Assembly (NCBI GenBank): GCA_017744735.1
Contig: JAGIAR010000013.1
Span: forward strand, 1 to 64,000
Direction: 5' to 3'
Length of the DNA stretch: 64,000 nucleotides
Source of the DNA: Novosphingobium sp.
GTDB lineage: Bacteria > Pseudomonadota > Alphaproteobacteria > Sphingomonadales > Sphingomonadaceae
A program made the position numbers and the translations under genes. The notes below the pieces were generated by a model that did not search any database, was not told the origin of the DNA, and saw nothing but the letters and a program-made list of their open reading frames with translations. Numbering within the stretch: position 1 is the stretch's first letter; every line of letters begins with the position of its first letter. Positions 9,010 through 17,152 of this stretch are shown one piece after another.

Positions 9010-9552
9010 ATGACCGGCTTCGACATCATCGTCCTGATCATCATCGGGGTGGGGGCCGTCGGGGGCTTTCTGCGGGGCTTCGTGCAGGAAGTCCTCTCGC
9101 TCTCCGCCTGGATCCTTGCGCTGTTCGCGATCCATTATCTCCACACTCCGCTGACCGACTGGCTCTCGGCGAACGTCGGCGAACTGCCGGGTTCGGCGCT
9201 GACGGCCTTCGCCCTGCTGCTGCTGATCCCCTACGCGGGCATGAAGCTGATCGCCGGGCGCCTCGGCGAAAGCTCGCGCAATTCGATCCTCGGCCCGATC
9301 GACCGCGTGCTCGGCTTCGGCTTCGGCGCAGTGAAGGGCGGGATCGTGGCGGTGATGGCCTTCTCGCTGCTCGTGCTTGGGTACGATTCGATCTGGGGCA
9401 TCGCCGGACGCCCGCCGTGGATCGTGAACGCGCGGACCTACCCTGCGATCAACGCCGGCTCGGATGCGCTGGTGCAGATGATCGACAGCCGCCATGAGGA
9501 ACGCGAGACCAGCGACGCCGACGTCGCCGGCCATGACGGCAAGCCGGACTAG
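9010..9552 (+). CDS. cvpA: CvpA family inner-membrane protein
   Basis: Colicin V production-type membrane protein of 180 aa with about four hydrophobic helices in the first 125 residues. The N-terminus FDIIVLIIIGVGAVGGFLRGFVQE is typical of CvpA, including the GxxRGF signature. The C-terminal tail is short, hydrophilic and acidic. It starts 12 bp after radA and ends one base before the next ATG, so the three genes are probably one transcript. Members have been linked to envelope and division functions; the exact role is not visible here. Confidence 0.85.
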   Translation: MTGFDIIVLIIIGVGAVGGFLRGFVQEVLSLSAWILALFAIHYLHTPLTDWLSANVGELPGSALTAFALLLLIPYAGMKLIAGRLGESSRNSILGPIDRVLGFGFGAVKGGIVAVMAFSLLVLGYDSIWGIAGRPPWIVNARTYPAINAGSDALVQMIDSRHEERETSDADVAGHDGKPD

Positions 9553-9987
9553 ATGAGCGGCTCCGAACGGCTCTACACGCCCGAGCTTCTCGCGCTCACG
9601 CTGCGGCTGGCCGACTATCCCTGGGCGGAGGATCTCGCATTCGCAGGCGATGCGCGCTCGCGCAGTTGCGGTAGCACGCTGGCGATCGGGCTCGATCTGG
9701 ACGGGGCGGGGCGCATCGCGCGGATCGGTCTGCGCGCGCGGGCCTGCGCGGTCGGGCAGGCGAGCGCGGCGATCTTCGCCGATGCCGCGGCCGGAAGGGA
9801 TCGCGCGGCGATCGCCGCCGCACGCGATGCAATGGTGCAATGGCTCGCGGGGAGCGGGCCGCTGCCCGACTGGCCCGGGATCGCGGCGATCGCGGCGGCG
9901 CAGGCCTATCCGGCACGGCACGGCGCGATGATGCTGCCGTGGGAAGCTGCGCTCGCGGCCCTTTCCACGAACGAGGCGAGCGTTTAG
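9553..9987 (+). CDS. Iron-sulfur scaffold (IscU/NifU-N)-like protein with incomplete ligand set
   Basis: 144 aa with the IscU-like fold signature: RSCGSTLAI (Cys39), RACAVGQASAAI (Cys65, matching the GCAxxxAS segment) and a C-terminal MMLPWEAAL matching the LPW segment. True IscU/SufU scaffolds have three Cys and a conserved Asp. Here the third Cys position reads ARHGAMMLPW with no Cys, and the residue after Cys39-Gly is Ser rather than Asp. It is therefore either a divergent scaffold or a protein that no longer assembles clusters. It is directly adjacent to cvpA with no spacer. Homology is well supported but function is not. Confidence 0.75.
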   Translation: MSGSERLYTPELLALTLRLADYPWAEDLAFAGDARSRSCGSTLAIGLDLDGAGRIARIGLRARACAVGQASAAIFADAAAGRDRAAIAAARDAMVQWLAGSGPLPDWPGIAAIAAAQAYPARHGAMMLPWEAALAALSTNEASV

Positions 9988-10027
9988 GGCCCGCGGCGGG
10001 AACAGGGCCGCAGGGGGTACACCGCAC

Positions 10028-11689
10028 ATGTCGGACGCGAGCGCAATCGCCGCGCATCAGCCGAGCGCTAAAGAGATCCGGCTGGTGATCGCCGCGTCGA
10101 GCGCCGGGACGGTGTTCGAATGGTACGATTTCTTCGTCTACGGCACGCTCGCCGCGCTGATCGGCAAAGCCTTCTTCCCGGCCGACAACGAGACATTGCA
10201 GATGCTGCTGGTCTGGGCCGGCTTCGCGGTCGGCTTCGGGTTCCGCCCGCTGGGCGCGGTGCTGTTCGGCTTCCTCGGCGACCGGCTCGGCCGCAAGTAC
10301 ACATTTCTCGTGACGGTCAGCGTGATGGGCCTCGCCACCGCGGCGATCGGCTTCATTCCCTCGGCCGCGAGCATCGGACTGGCCGCACCACTCATCGTGC
10401 TGACGCTTCGCATCCTGCAGGGCCTCGCGCTCGGCGGCGAATACGGCGGAGCGACGATCTACGTCTCCGAACATTGCGCGCCGGAAAAGCGCGGCTGGTA
10501 CACCAGCTTCATCCAGGCGAGCGTGGTCGGTGGCTTCGTGCTCAGCGTTGCGATGGTGCTCGCCTGCCGGGTAAGCCTGACACCCGAGCAATTCGCCGCC
10601 TGGGGCTGGCGCATTCCCTTCGTGAGCTCGATCGCGATGCTGGCTATCTCGCTGTGGATGCGGCTCAAGCTGAGCGAGAGCCCGGTGTTCAAGGCGATGA
10701 AGGCCGCCAACCGCACCGCGAAGAATCCGTTCAAGGAAAGCTTCACCTATCCCGGCAACAAGAAACGCATCTTCGTCGCCCTGTTCGGGGTGACCGGCAG
10801 CCTGACGACGATCTTCTACGCTTCGTTCTTCTCCAGCCTGTCGTTCCTCAAGGGCCCCATGCGGGTCGATCCGACCACGGTCGAGATGCTGGTGCTGGTC
10901 GCGGCGCCGGTGATCATGGGCGTGTTTCTGTGGGTCGGCCGCTGGTCGGACCGGGTCGGGCGCAAGATCCCGATCATCGTCGGCAATCTCATGATCCTGC
11001 TGACGATCTTCCCGGCCTTCTGGCTGCTGGGCGGAGTCGCCAATCCCGGGCTCAAGGCGTCGGCCAAGGCCGCGCCGGTCACGGTTGCCGGGCGAAACTG
11101 TGACTATGATCCGTTTGCCAATAAACAAGCTACGCTTTGCGGCCGATTGCTGCAGGATTTGACTTCGCTGGGAGTTCCCTATGAAACCACCCGCGCCGTA
11201 ACTCCAATCGATATCTCTCCGGAAGACCCGTCGGTTTTTCTAGTCATGGGAAGTTCGAGCACGCCTCTTGCTGACGATGTGTTCGACAACGATGCAGCCC
11301 GGATGTCTCTCGTCCGGAAGACCCTGGAATCTCGTGGCTATGACTTCTCCGTCCAGCATCCCGACTGGTTGCACAAGCTCGGCATCGCCGCGCTGCTCGC
11401 ATGGTTCGGGATCCTCTCCGCCTTCAACTACGGCTCGGTCGCGGCGTTGCTGTCGGAGATGTTCCCCGCGCGCATCCGCTACAGTTCGATGTCCATCCCC
11501 TATCATATCGGCGCGGGCTATTTCGGCGGCTTCCTGCCGGTGATCGCCGGGTATATCGTCGCGCGCACGGGCGACGTCTATGCCGGGCTCTGGTATACGT
11601 GGGCATTCGTGTTTATCGCGCTCATCGTCGGCTGGTGGGGCATCCCGTCAGGCCCACCCAAAGATTTTAGCGAGCCTGAAACTGCCTGA
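10028..11689 (+). CDS. MFS transporter, metabolite:H+ symporter type
   Basis: Twelve-helix major facilitator of the metabolite/H+ symporter (ShiA/ProP-like) group. The N-terminus has GTVFEWYDFFVYGTLAAL, loop 2-3 has GDRLGRKYTF, and helix 5 has LALGGEYGGATIYVSE, all diagnostic of this group. At 553 aa it is about 100 residues longer than average. The excess is a periplasmic-side insert at about residues 354-446, with two Cys and visibly lower GC than the rest of the gene. Comparable loops occur in MHS-type transporters. The substrate is probably an organic acid, betaine or similar, and is not determinable. The 3' end overlaps the alr frame. Confidence 0.88.
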   Translation: MSDASAIAAHQPSAKEIRLVIAASSAGTVFEWYDFFVYGTLAALIGKAFFPADNETLQMLLVWAGFAVGFGFRPLGAVLFGFLGDRLGRKYTFLVTVSVMGLATAAIGFIPSAASIGLAAPLIVLTLRILQGLALGGEYGGATIYVSEHCAPEKRGWYTSFIQASVVGGFVLSVAMVLACRVSLTPEQFAAWGWRIPFVSSIAMLAISLWMRLKLSESPVFKAMKAANRTAKNPFKESFTYPGNKKRIFVALFGVTGSLTTIFYASFFSSLSFLKGPMRVDPTTVEMLVLVAAPVIMGVFLWVGRWSDRVGRKIPIIVGNLMILLTIFPAFWLLGGVANPGLKASAKAAPVTVAGRNCDYDPFANKQATLCGRLLQDLTSLGVPYETTRAVTPIDISPEDPSVFLVMGSSSTPLADDVFDNDAARMSLVRKTLESRGYDFSVQHPDWLHKLGIAALLAWFGILSAFNYGSVAALLSEMFPARIRYSSMSIPYHIGAGYFGGFLPVIAGYIVARTGDVYAGLWYTWAFVFIALIVGWWGIPSGPPKDFSEPETA

Positions 11690-12749
11690 GATAGACCTGC
11701 CCCCCGAGCCCCAGCGTAGTCTCCGCCTGCATCTCGACCAGGAGGCGCTTGCCGACAACTGGCGCGCGCTGGACCGGCTTTCGGGCAGCGCGAGCGCGAG
11801 CGCGGTGGTCAAGTCCAACAGCTACGGGCTCGGGCTCGGCCAGGCGATGCCGGTGCTGCTCGAAGCCGGCGCGCGTGAGTTCTTCATCGCTCGCTGGAAC
11901 GAGATCGTCGGCATACTGCGCCATGTCGCACCCGACCGGGTCGGCGTGCTGCACGGTCCGCGATCGCCCGAGCATGCCGCCTATGCCCGCGCGGCGGGGG
12001 TGCGCCCGGTGATCAACAGCCTCGAGCAGGCGCGCTACTGGCTCGATGCCGGCGGCGGGTCCTGCCATCTGATGGTCGATACCGGGATCAACCGGCTGGG
12101 GATCGCGATGGCGCAAATCGGCGAGCCGCTGCTCGCCCGGCTCGAGATCGACCTGCTGATGTCGCATCTCGCCTCGGCGGACGAGGATGTGGCGTTGAAC
12201 GCGGTCCAGCGCGCCCGTTTCGGCGAGGCCTGTGCGGCGATCCCGGCAAAGCGCCGCAGCCTGGCGAACAGCGCCGGCATCGCGCTGGGCTCCGACTATG
12301 CCTTCGACCTGACCCGCCCGGGGGTAGCGCTCTACGGCGGGGTGCCGCGGCCCGAGCTGGCCGGCATCATCCGCCAGGTCGCCTTTCCGCAGGCCGCGAT
12401 CATTCAGGTCCGCCAACTCGTCGCGGGCGACATCGTCGGCTACAACGCCCAGTTCACCGCCCCCGGACCGATGCGCGTCGGAGTGGTCTCGCTCGGCTAT
12501 GCCGACGGCTTCATGCGGAGCTGGGGCGCGCGGGGCGCGCTGCAGTTCGGTGCCGCGCGCCTGCCCCTGCTCGGCAAGGTCTCGATGGACATGGTGGTGG
12601 TCGATCTCGCCGCCGCGCCCGAGGCGGGCGAGGGCGACTGGCTCGACGTACCCTATTACCTGCCCGATGCCGCACCCGCGAGCGGCCTCTCGCAATACGA
12701 ACTGCTTACCGTGCTCGGCTCACGCTTCGCCCGGCAACCGGCACCGTAA
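11580..12749 (+). CDS. alr: Alanine racemase (start uncertain)
   Basis: PLP enzyme interconverting L- and D-alanine for peptidoglycan. The PLP lysine segment is AVVKSNSYGLGLG, and the C-terminal beta domain has VGYNAQFTA (carrying the catalytic Tyr) and SLGYADGFMR with KVSMDMVVVD. The first ATG (11580) overlaps the MFS gene by 110 bp and would add about 36 residues unlike any racemase N-terminus. The recognisable protein begins near LRLHLDQEALADNWRAL, about 11716. No ATG, GTG or TTG lies between, only CTG codons at 11676, 11682 and 11697 near the MFS stop. A CTG start or an unusual coupled start is likely; the 5' coordinate is nominal. Confidence 0.85.
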   Translation: MPGSGIRGHSCLSRSSSAGGASRQAHPKILASLKLPEIDLPPEPQRSLRLHLDQEALADNWRALDRLSGSASASAVVKSNSYGLGLGQAMPVLLEAGAREFFIARWNEIVGILRHVAPDRVGVLHGPRSPEHAAYARAAGVRPVINSLEQARYWLDAGGGSCHLMVDTGINRLGIAMAQIGEPLLARLEIDLLMSHLASADEDVALNAVQRARFGEACAAIPAKRRSLANSAGIALGSDYAFDLTRPGVALYGGVPRPELAGIIRQVAFPQAAIIQVRQLVAGDIVGYNAQFTAPGPMRVGVVSLGYADGFMRSWGARGALQFGAARLPLLGKVSMDMVVVDLAAAPEAGEGDWLDVPYYLPDAAPASGLSQYELLTVLGSRFARQPAP

Positions 12750-12788
12750 AACCGGCCAGGGCCCCACTATTGCAATCATGTTGCACTG

Positions 12789-12803
12789 CACTTGCTGCAA
12801 GTG
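12789..12803 (+). promoter_or_regulatory. Candidate PhaR operator (palindrome)
   Basis: CACTTGCTGCAAGTG is a palindrome with perfect 7-bp arms around one base, set in a TTGC/GCAA-rich stretch (12771-12812) that includes TTGCACTGCA just before it. PhaR regulators bind TGC-rich palindromes of CTGC...GCAG type and often repress their own gene. This site is 39 bp before the phaR ATG. Confidence 0.55.
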
Positions 12804-12842
12804 CTAAGCGCAACATGGACCGCAGCAGGGAGTAGAAGGCCG

Positions 12843-13409
12843 ATGGCGAAGGGTGAAGGCAGTGCGGGCGATCCCGTGATCATCAAGAAATACGCCAACC
12901 GTCGGCTCTACAACACCAGTTCTTCCAGCTACATCACGCTCGACGATCTTGCCAAGATGACCCGCGAGGGGGTCGAGTTCCAGGTGCTCGACGCCAAGAC
13001 CGGCGCCGACATCACCCACCAGATCCTGACCCAGATCATCATGGAGGAAGAGGCGAGCGGCGCCGAGCAGATGCTGCCGATCAGCTTCCTGCGCCAGCTG
13101 ATCGCGATGTACGGCAATTCGATGCAGGCGCTGATGCCGCATTACCTCGAAGCGTCGATGGAAAACTTCCAGGCCAACCAGCGCAAGCTGGAGGACATGT
13201 TCAAGTCCAGCATGGGCGGCAACGCCTTCGCCAAGATGGCCGAGACCAACATGGCGATGTTCAAGGCCGCGGCCAGCGCCTTCATGCCCAATGCGGGCGG
13301 CGCAGCGGGCGAAGAGGCCGAGCCGGCGAAATCGTCCGAAGACGATCTGGAAGCGCTGCGCGCGCAGATGGCCGCGATGCAGAAGAAGCTGGATTCGCTC
13401 GGAAGCTGA
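12843..13409 (+). CDS. phaR: Polyhydroxyalkanoate synthesis regulator PhaR
   Basis: DNA- and PHA-binding repressor controlling phasin and PHA-cycle genes. The conserved N-terminal DNA-binding domain is evident (VIIKKYANRRLYNT, SYITLDDLAKMTREG, FQVLDAKTGADITHQILTQI), followed by the PHB-accumulation regulatory region (LPISFLRQLIAMYGNSMQALMPHYLE). The tail is acidic with a coiled-coil-like C-terminus. Length is 188 aa. The ATG at 12843 gives the standard start just before the conserved block. No phaC or phasin gene lies in the window, so the targets are elsewhere. A palindrome at 12789-12803 suggests autoregulation. Confidence 0.93.
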   Translation: MAKGEGSAGDPVIIKKYANRRLYNTSSSSYITLDDLAKMTREGVEFQVLDAKTGADITHQILTQIIMEEEASGAEQMLPISFLRQLIAMYGNSMQALMPHYLEASMENFQANQRKLEDMFKSSMGGNAFAKMAETNMAMFKAAASAFMPNAGGAAGEEAEPAKSSEDDLEALRAQMAAMQKKLDSLGS

Positions 13410-13423
13410 ACCCTTCATGTCCG

Positions 13424-13495
13424 CGTCCCCGCGTCGGCGGGGGCCTCATGCAGCTTTGGCGCTCGTCCCCCCGAAACCCCTGCCTGCGCAGGGCA
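13424..13495 (+). repeat. Palindromic (REP-like) element A, two hairpins
   Basis: In the phaR-proS gap. The first hairpin is CCCCGC-gtcg-GCGGGG (13427-13442), followed by CCTCATGC. The second is CCCTGC-ctgc-GCAGGG (13478-13493). The twin hairpins with 4-nt loops share a design with elements at 17066, 23044 and 60111. Confidence 0.75.
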
Positions 13496-13560
13496 TCGGT
13501 TAGTGACGAAGTGCGCGCGACCCGCTAGTGCACCCCAAACCAACCAAGAAGCAGGAAACC

Positions 13561-15102
13561 GTGTCCGCAATTCGCCATGCCCTGTCGGTCAAGCGCGCCG
13601 ACGATTTTGCCCAGTGGTACCAGGAAGTCATCTCGGCCGCCGACATGGCCGAGGAATCGGGCGTGCGCGGCTGCATGGTGATCAAGCCGTGGGGCTACGG
13701 CATCTGGGAACGGATCCAGCGCCTGATGGACGCGCGGATCAAGGATGCGGGGGTGCAGAACTGCTATTTCCCGATCTTCATCCCGCTCGGCAATTTCGAG
13801 CGCGAGGCAAGCCACGTCGAGGGCTTCGCCAAGGAAATGGCGGTGGTCACGCATCACCGCCTGATCTCCGACGGCAAGGGCGGGCTGATCCCCGATCCGG
13901 AAGCCAAGCTGGAAGAGCCGCTGGTGGTCCGCCCGACCTCCGAGACGATCATCGGCGACGCGATGAGCCGCTGGATCCAGAGCTGGCGCGACCTGCCGCT
14001 GCTGACCAACCAGTGGGCCAATGTCGTGCGCTGGGAAATGCGCACCCGCATGTTCCTGCGCACCAGCGAATTCCTGTGGCAGGAAGGCCATACCGCGCAC
14101 GAGAGCCGCGAAGACGCGAAGGCCGAGACGATGCGCGCGCTCGAGATGTACCGCGCCTGCGCCGAGGAAGACCTCGCCCTGCCGGTGATCGCGGGCGAGA
14201 AGCCCGAGAACGAACGCTTCCCCGGCGCCGAGGAGACCTGGTCGATCGAGGCGATGATGCAGGACGGCAAGGCGCTTCAGGCCGGCACCAGCCATTATCT
14301 CGGCACCAATTTCGCGCATGCCGCGAACATCAGGTACCAAGACCGTGAGGGCGGGCAGCAATTCTGCCACACGACCAGCTGGGGCGTGTCCACGCGCATG
14401 ATCGGCGGGGTGATCATGGTGCATGGCGACGACGACGGGCTGCGGGTGCCGCCCCGGATCGCGCCCTATCAGGTCGTGATCCTGCCGATGCTGCGCGAGG
14501 ACGAGGGCGATGCGGCGCTGCTCGACTATTGCGCAACGCTCAAGCTCGGGCTGGCCGAACAAAGCGCCTGCGGCGAGCCGGTGCGCGTGCTGCTCGACAG
14601 CAAGCCCGGCAAGGCCGCGGCCAAGCGCTGGGACTGGGTGCGCAAGGGCGCCCCGATTATCGTCGAGGTCGGACCGCGCGACATGGCCGACGGCAAGGTC
14701 GCGGTGCTGCGCCGCGACCGGCTATGGACCGAGCAGGGCAAGCCCGATTTCGCCTTCCGCGCCCTGGGCGACTTCGTCGGAGATGCCTGCGCCACGCTGG
14801 AGGCGATCCAGTCGGGCCTGCTCGAGCAGGCGCGCGAACGGCGCGACGCGAACATCACGCGCGGCGTCACCTCGGTGGACGAGGTTGCAGCGTTTTTTGC
14901 CGAAGACCAGCGCTATCCGGGCTGGGTCGAAGTCCAGTGGTCGAAGCCGACCGGCGCCGCGCTCGACAGGGTGGTCGAGCAGCTCAAGGCGCTCAAGCTG
15001 ACCATCCGCAACGTTCCGATCGGCGCCGAGCCGGCGGATGGAAGCTGCATCTTTACCGGCGAACCGGCTGTGGAAAGGATCTACGTCGCGCGCGCCTATT
15101 AG
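13561..15102 (+). CDS. proS: Prolyl-tRNA synthetase, archaeal/eukaryotic-like type
   Basis: Charges tRNA-Pro with proline. Class II features include the motif 2 region TNQWANVVRWEMRTRMFLRT, FLWQEGHTAH and CHTTSWGVSTRMIGG, with an anticodon-binding domain (APYQVVILPMLRED). The layout lacks the large editing insert of typical bacterial ProRS and ends in a Tyr (YVARAY), as in the archaeal/eukaryotic class. The C-terminal zinc domain is reduced: only one Cys remains near the end (SCIFTGEP). GTG 13561 is chosen (513 aa) because an AGGA motif sits just upstream and MSAIRHALSVKRADDF begins the conserved region. GTG 13528 would add 11 residues and has no ribosome site. Confidence 0.93.
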   Translation: MSAIRHALSVKRADDFAQWYQEVISAADMAEESGVRGCMVIKPWGYGIWERIQRLMDARIKDAGVQNCYFPIFIPLGNFEREASHVEGFAKEMAVVTHHRLISDGKGGLIPDPEAKLEEPLVVRPTSETIIGDAMSRWIQSWRDLPLLTNQWANVVRWEMRTRMFLRTSEFLWQEGHTAHESREDAKAETMRALEMYRACAEEDLALPVIAGEKPENERFPGAEETWSIEAMMQDGKALQAGTSHYLGTNFAHAANIRYQDREGGQQFCHTTSWGVSTRMIGGVIMVHGDDDGLRVPPRIAPYQVVILPMLREDEGDAALLDYCATLKLGLAEQSACGEPVRVLLDSKPGKAAAKRWDWVRKGAPIIVEVGPRDMADGKVAVLRRDRLWTEQGKPDFAFRALGDFVGDACATLEAIQSGLLEQARERRDANITRGVTSVDEVAAFFAEDQRYPGWVEVQWSKPTGAALDRVVEQLKALKLTIRNVPIGAEPADGSCIFTGEPAVERIYVARAY

Positions 15103-15114
15103 GGAGAGGATACC

Positions 15115-15726
15115 ATGCTGGGTTCGATCAAATACAATCTCACCCACCTGCTCGACTTTCGCGGCCGCGACGCCCGCCAGACCTTCTGGTATTACGTATT
15201 GTTCCTTGCCATCCTCTATGTGATCGGCTGGGTGATCGCCCTCGCGCCGCTGATCGGATCGGCGGTGCAGGGGGCGATGAAGGCGGCTCAGGCGGGCGTG
15301 CCTCAAGACCAGATCGGCGCCCGGATGATGCAGGGCATGGGTCCCGGCATGACCTCGATCGCCTGGTTCGGGCTGATCGCGAACCTCGCCTTCACCCTGC
15401 TGATCCTCGCGGCCTTCGTCCGGCGGCTGCACGATTCCGGCAATCCGGGCTGGTGGGCCGGCGCGGTTCTGGCGATCCGTCTGGCGACGGTGGGCTTCGG
15501 CATCGCGGCGATCGGCAAGATCGATGCGGCGGTGCAGCAGGTGACCGCGGCGATGGGCGACCCGGCCAAGCTTCAACAGATCCAGGCTCAGAGCATGCAT
15601 CAAAGCGCTGGCCAGACGCTGCTCGGCCTGGCCGGGTGGATCGCTTTCATCGTGGTGCTGGTGTTCGGCGTGTTCGGATCGACCGACGGGCCCAACCGCT
15701 ACGGCGAAGCCCCGGTGGTGTTCTGA
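15115..15726 (+). CDS. DUF805 family membrane protein
   Basis: Integral membrane protein of 203 aa with four predicted helices. DUF805 hallmarks are an N-terminal FRGRDARQTFWYYVLFLAIL segment, a central FVRRLHDSGNPGWW motif and a closing GPNRYGEAP. Residues 50-85 and 125-160 are hydrophilic insertions rich in Gln, Ala and Met. An AGGGAGAGG ribosome site precedes the ATG. It starts 12 bp after proS and its stop overlaps the ATG of the M28 peptidase (TGATG). The family role is unknown. Confidence 0.85.
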   Translation: MLGSIKYNLTHLLDFRGRDARQTFWYYVLFLAILYVIGWVIALAPLIGSAVQGAMKAAQAGVPQDQIGARMMQGMGPGMTSIAWFGLIANLAFTLLILAAFVRRLHDSGNPGWWAGAVLAIRLATVGFGIAAIGKIDAAVQQVTAAMGDPAKLQQIQAQSMHQSAGQTLLGLAGWIAFIVVLVFGVFGSTDGPNRYGEAPVVF

Positions 15727-17063
15727 TGGGAAGGACGGCACGGGCTGCGGCCATTCCCATTGCGCTCGTGCTCGCGGCGCCGCTCGCCGCCAAGGATCCG
15801 GCGGACGACGTGTCGCAGGCGCGGCTCGCCGCCTCGGTCAGGGCGCTGGCCGGCTTCGGCACCCGTCACACGCTGTCGTCGCAGACCGATCCGAAGCGCG
15901 GGATCGGCGCGGCGCGCGCGTGGGGCGAAGCCGAGTTCCGCAAGACCGCAGCGGCCTGCAACGGCTGTCTCGACATCGTGCTGCCCGAGAAGATGGTCTC
16001 GGGCGCGCGCATCCCCGATCCGGTGCGCCTGGTCGACGTGGTCGCGATCCAGCGCGGCAGCGAACGCCCGAACGAGGTCGTGATCGTCCAGGGCCATATC
16101 GACAGCCGCGCATCCGATGCGCTCGATGCGACCAGCGATGCGCCGGGCGCGAACGACGATGCCTCGGGCACCTCGCTCGTGCTCGAGGCGGCCCGGGTGT
16201 TGTCGCAGCGCAAATATCCGACCACCATCGTCTACGCGCTGCTCTCGGGCGAGGAGCAGGGACTCTACGGCGGGCAGCTGTTGGCGGATTATGCGAAGGC
16301 CCAGGGCTGGACGGTCAAGGCGGTGCTCAACAACGACATCGTCGGCGGCAGCTGCGGTTCGGACGGGATCTGCGACGCCGGCCACGTGCGGGTGTTCTCC
16401 GAAGGCCCGCGCGGCGATGCCGACGCGAAGCTTGCCGCTGCCCAGCGCAGCAACGGCGGCGAGAACGACAGCCCTTCGCGCAATCTCTCGCGCTTCGTCG
16501 ATCGGCTCGCCGACACCGATCCCTCGGGGCTCGACGTCCGCCAGATCTGGCGCGCCGACCGGATGGGGCGGGGCGGGGATCACCTGCCGTTCCTCGCGCT
16601 GGGCTATCCCGCGATCCGCTTCACCGTCGCGATCGAGAATTACAACCGCCAACACCAGAACGTGCGGATCGAAGACGGCGTGCCCTATGGCGACGTGCCC
16701 GACCAGGTCGATTACCCCTATCTCGCGAAGGTAACCCGGCTGAATGTCGAGACGCTCGACCGGCTCGCCCGCGCGCCGATGCCGCCGGTGGCGACGGTGC
16801 AGGGCGCGGTCCAGACCTTCACCGAACTGAGCTGGACCCCGGTCCCCGGTGCCGGGAGCTACACGATCTGGCAGCGGCGCACCGACCAGCCCGACTGGGA
16901 CCCGAAACCGCTCCGCAGCGGCGTGACCGCAACCCAGGCCAGGCTCCCCGGCGTCCGCGGCGACGACTGGTTCTTCGGGGTCAGCGCGGTTTCGGCCGAC
17001 GGGGTCGAGAGCCCGATCGCCAGCGCGCTGCCGGGCGGAGGATTTGCGCCGACCGCTCCCTGA
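15726..17063 (+). CDS. Secreted M28 family zinc peptidase
   Basis: Predicted exported aminopeptidase-like enzyme with a signal peptide (RTARAAAIPIALVLAAPLAA). Co-catalytic zinc ligands are visible as GHIDS (His), GANDDASGTS (bridging Asp), LLSGEEQGLYGG (catalytic and ligand Glu), NNDIVGG and GGDHLPF (His). After the peptidase domain, residues about 360-440 form a fibronectin-III-like C-terminal domain (FTELSWTPVPGAGSYTIWQR). Length is 445 aa with the ATG overlapping the DUF805 stop. A palindromic repeat begins directly after the stop codon. Confidence 0.9.
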   Translation: MGRTARAAAIPIALVLAAPLAAKDPADDVSQARLAASVRALAGFGTRHTLSSQTDPKRGIGAARAWGEAEFRKTAAACNGCLDIVLPEKMVSGARIPDPVRLVDVVAIQRGSERPNEVVIVQGHIDSRASDALDATSDAPGANDDASGTSLVLEAARVLSQRKYPTTIVYALLSGEEQGLYGGQLLADYAKAQGWTVKAVLNNDIVGGSCGSDGICDAGHVRVFSEGPRGDADAKLAAAQRSNGGENDSPSRNLSRFVDRLADTDPSGLDVRQIWRADRMGRGGDHLPFLALGYPAIRFTVAIENYNRQHQNVRIEDGVPYGDVPDQVDYPYLAKVTRLNVETLDRLARAPMPPVATVQGAVQTFTELSWTPVPGAGSYTIWQRRTDQPDWDPKPLRSGVTATQARLPGVRGDDWFFGVSAVSADGVESPIASALPGGGFAPTAP

Positions 17064-17065
17064 CC

Positions 17066-17138
17066 GTCATCCCGGCGGAGGCCGGGATCTCCAATCGTTA
17101 GGTGCTCGTTGGCCAGAGACCCCAGCCTGCGCTGGGGT
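17066..17138 (+). repeat. Palindromic (REP-like) element B, two hairpins
   Basis: The first hairpin is ATCCCGGC-ggag-GCCGGGAT (17069-17088). The second is ACCCCAGC-ctgc-GCTGGGGT (17119-17138). The element lies between the convergent M28 and M3 peptidase genes, so it could also act as a bidirectional terminator; a further small GGCGGC/GCCGCC hairpin follows at 17139-17153. Confidence 0.78.
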
Positions 17139-17152
17139 GGCGGCTTGGCCGC

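Noticed and set aside
14529-17063. 844-codon frame ending as the M28 peptidase
   Set aside because: The part before 15726 is an out-of-frame reading of proS and the DUF805 gene; the real gene begins with the signal peptide at 15726.
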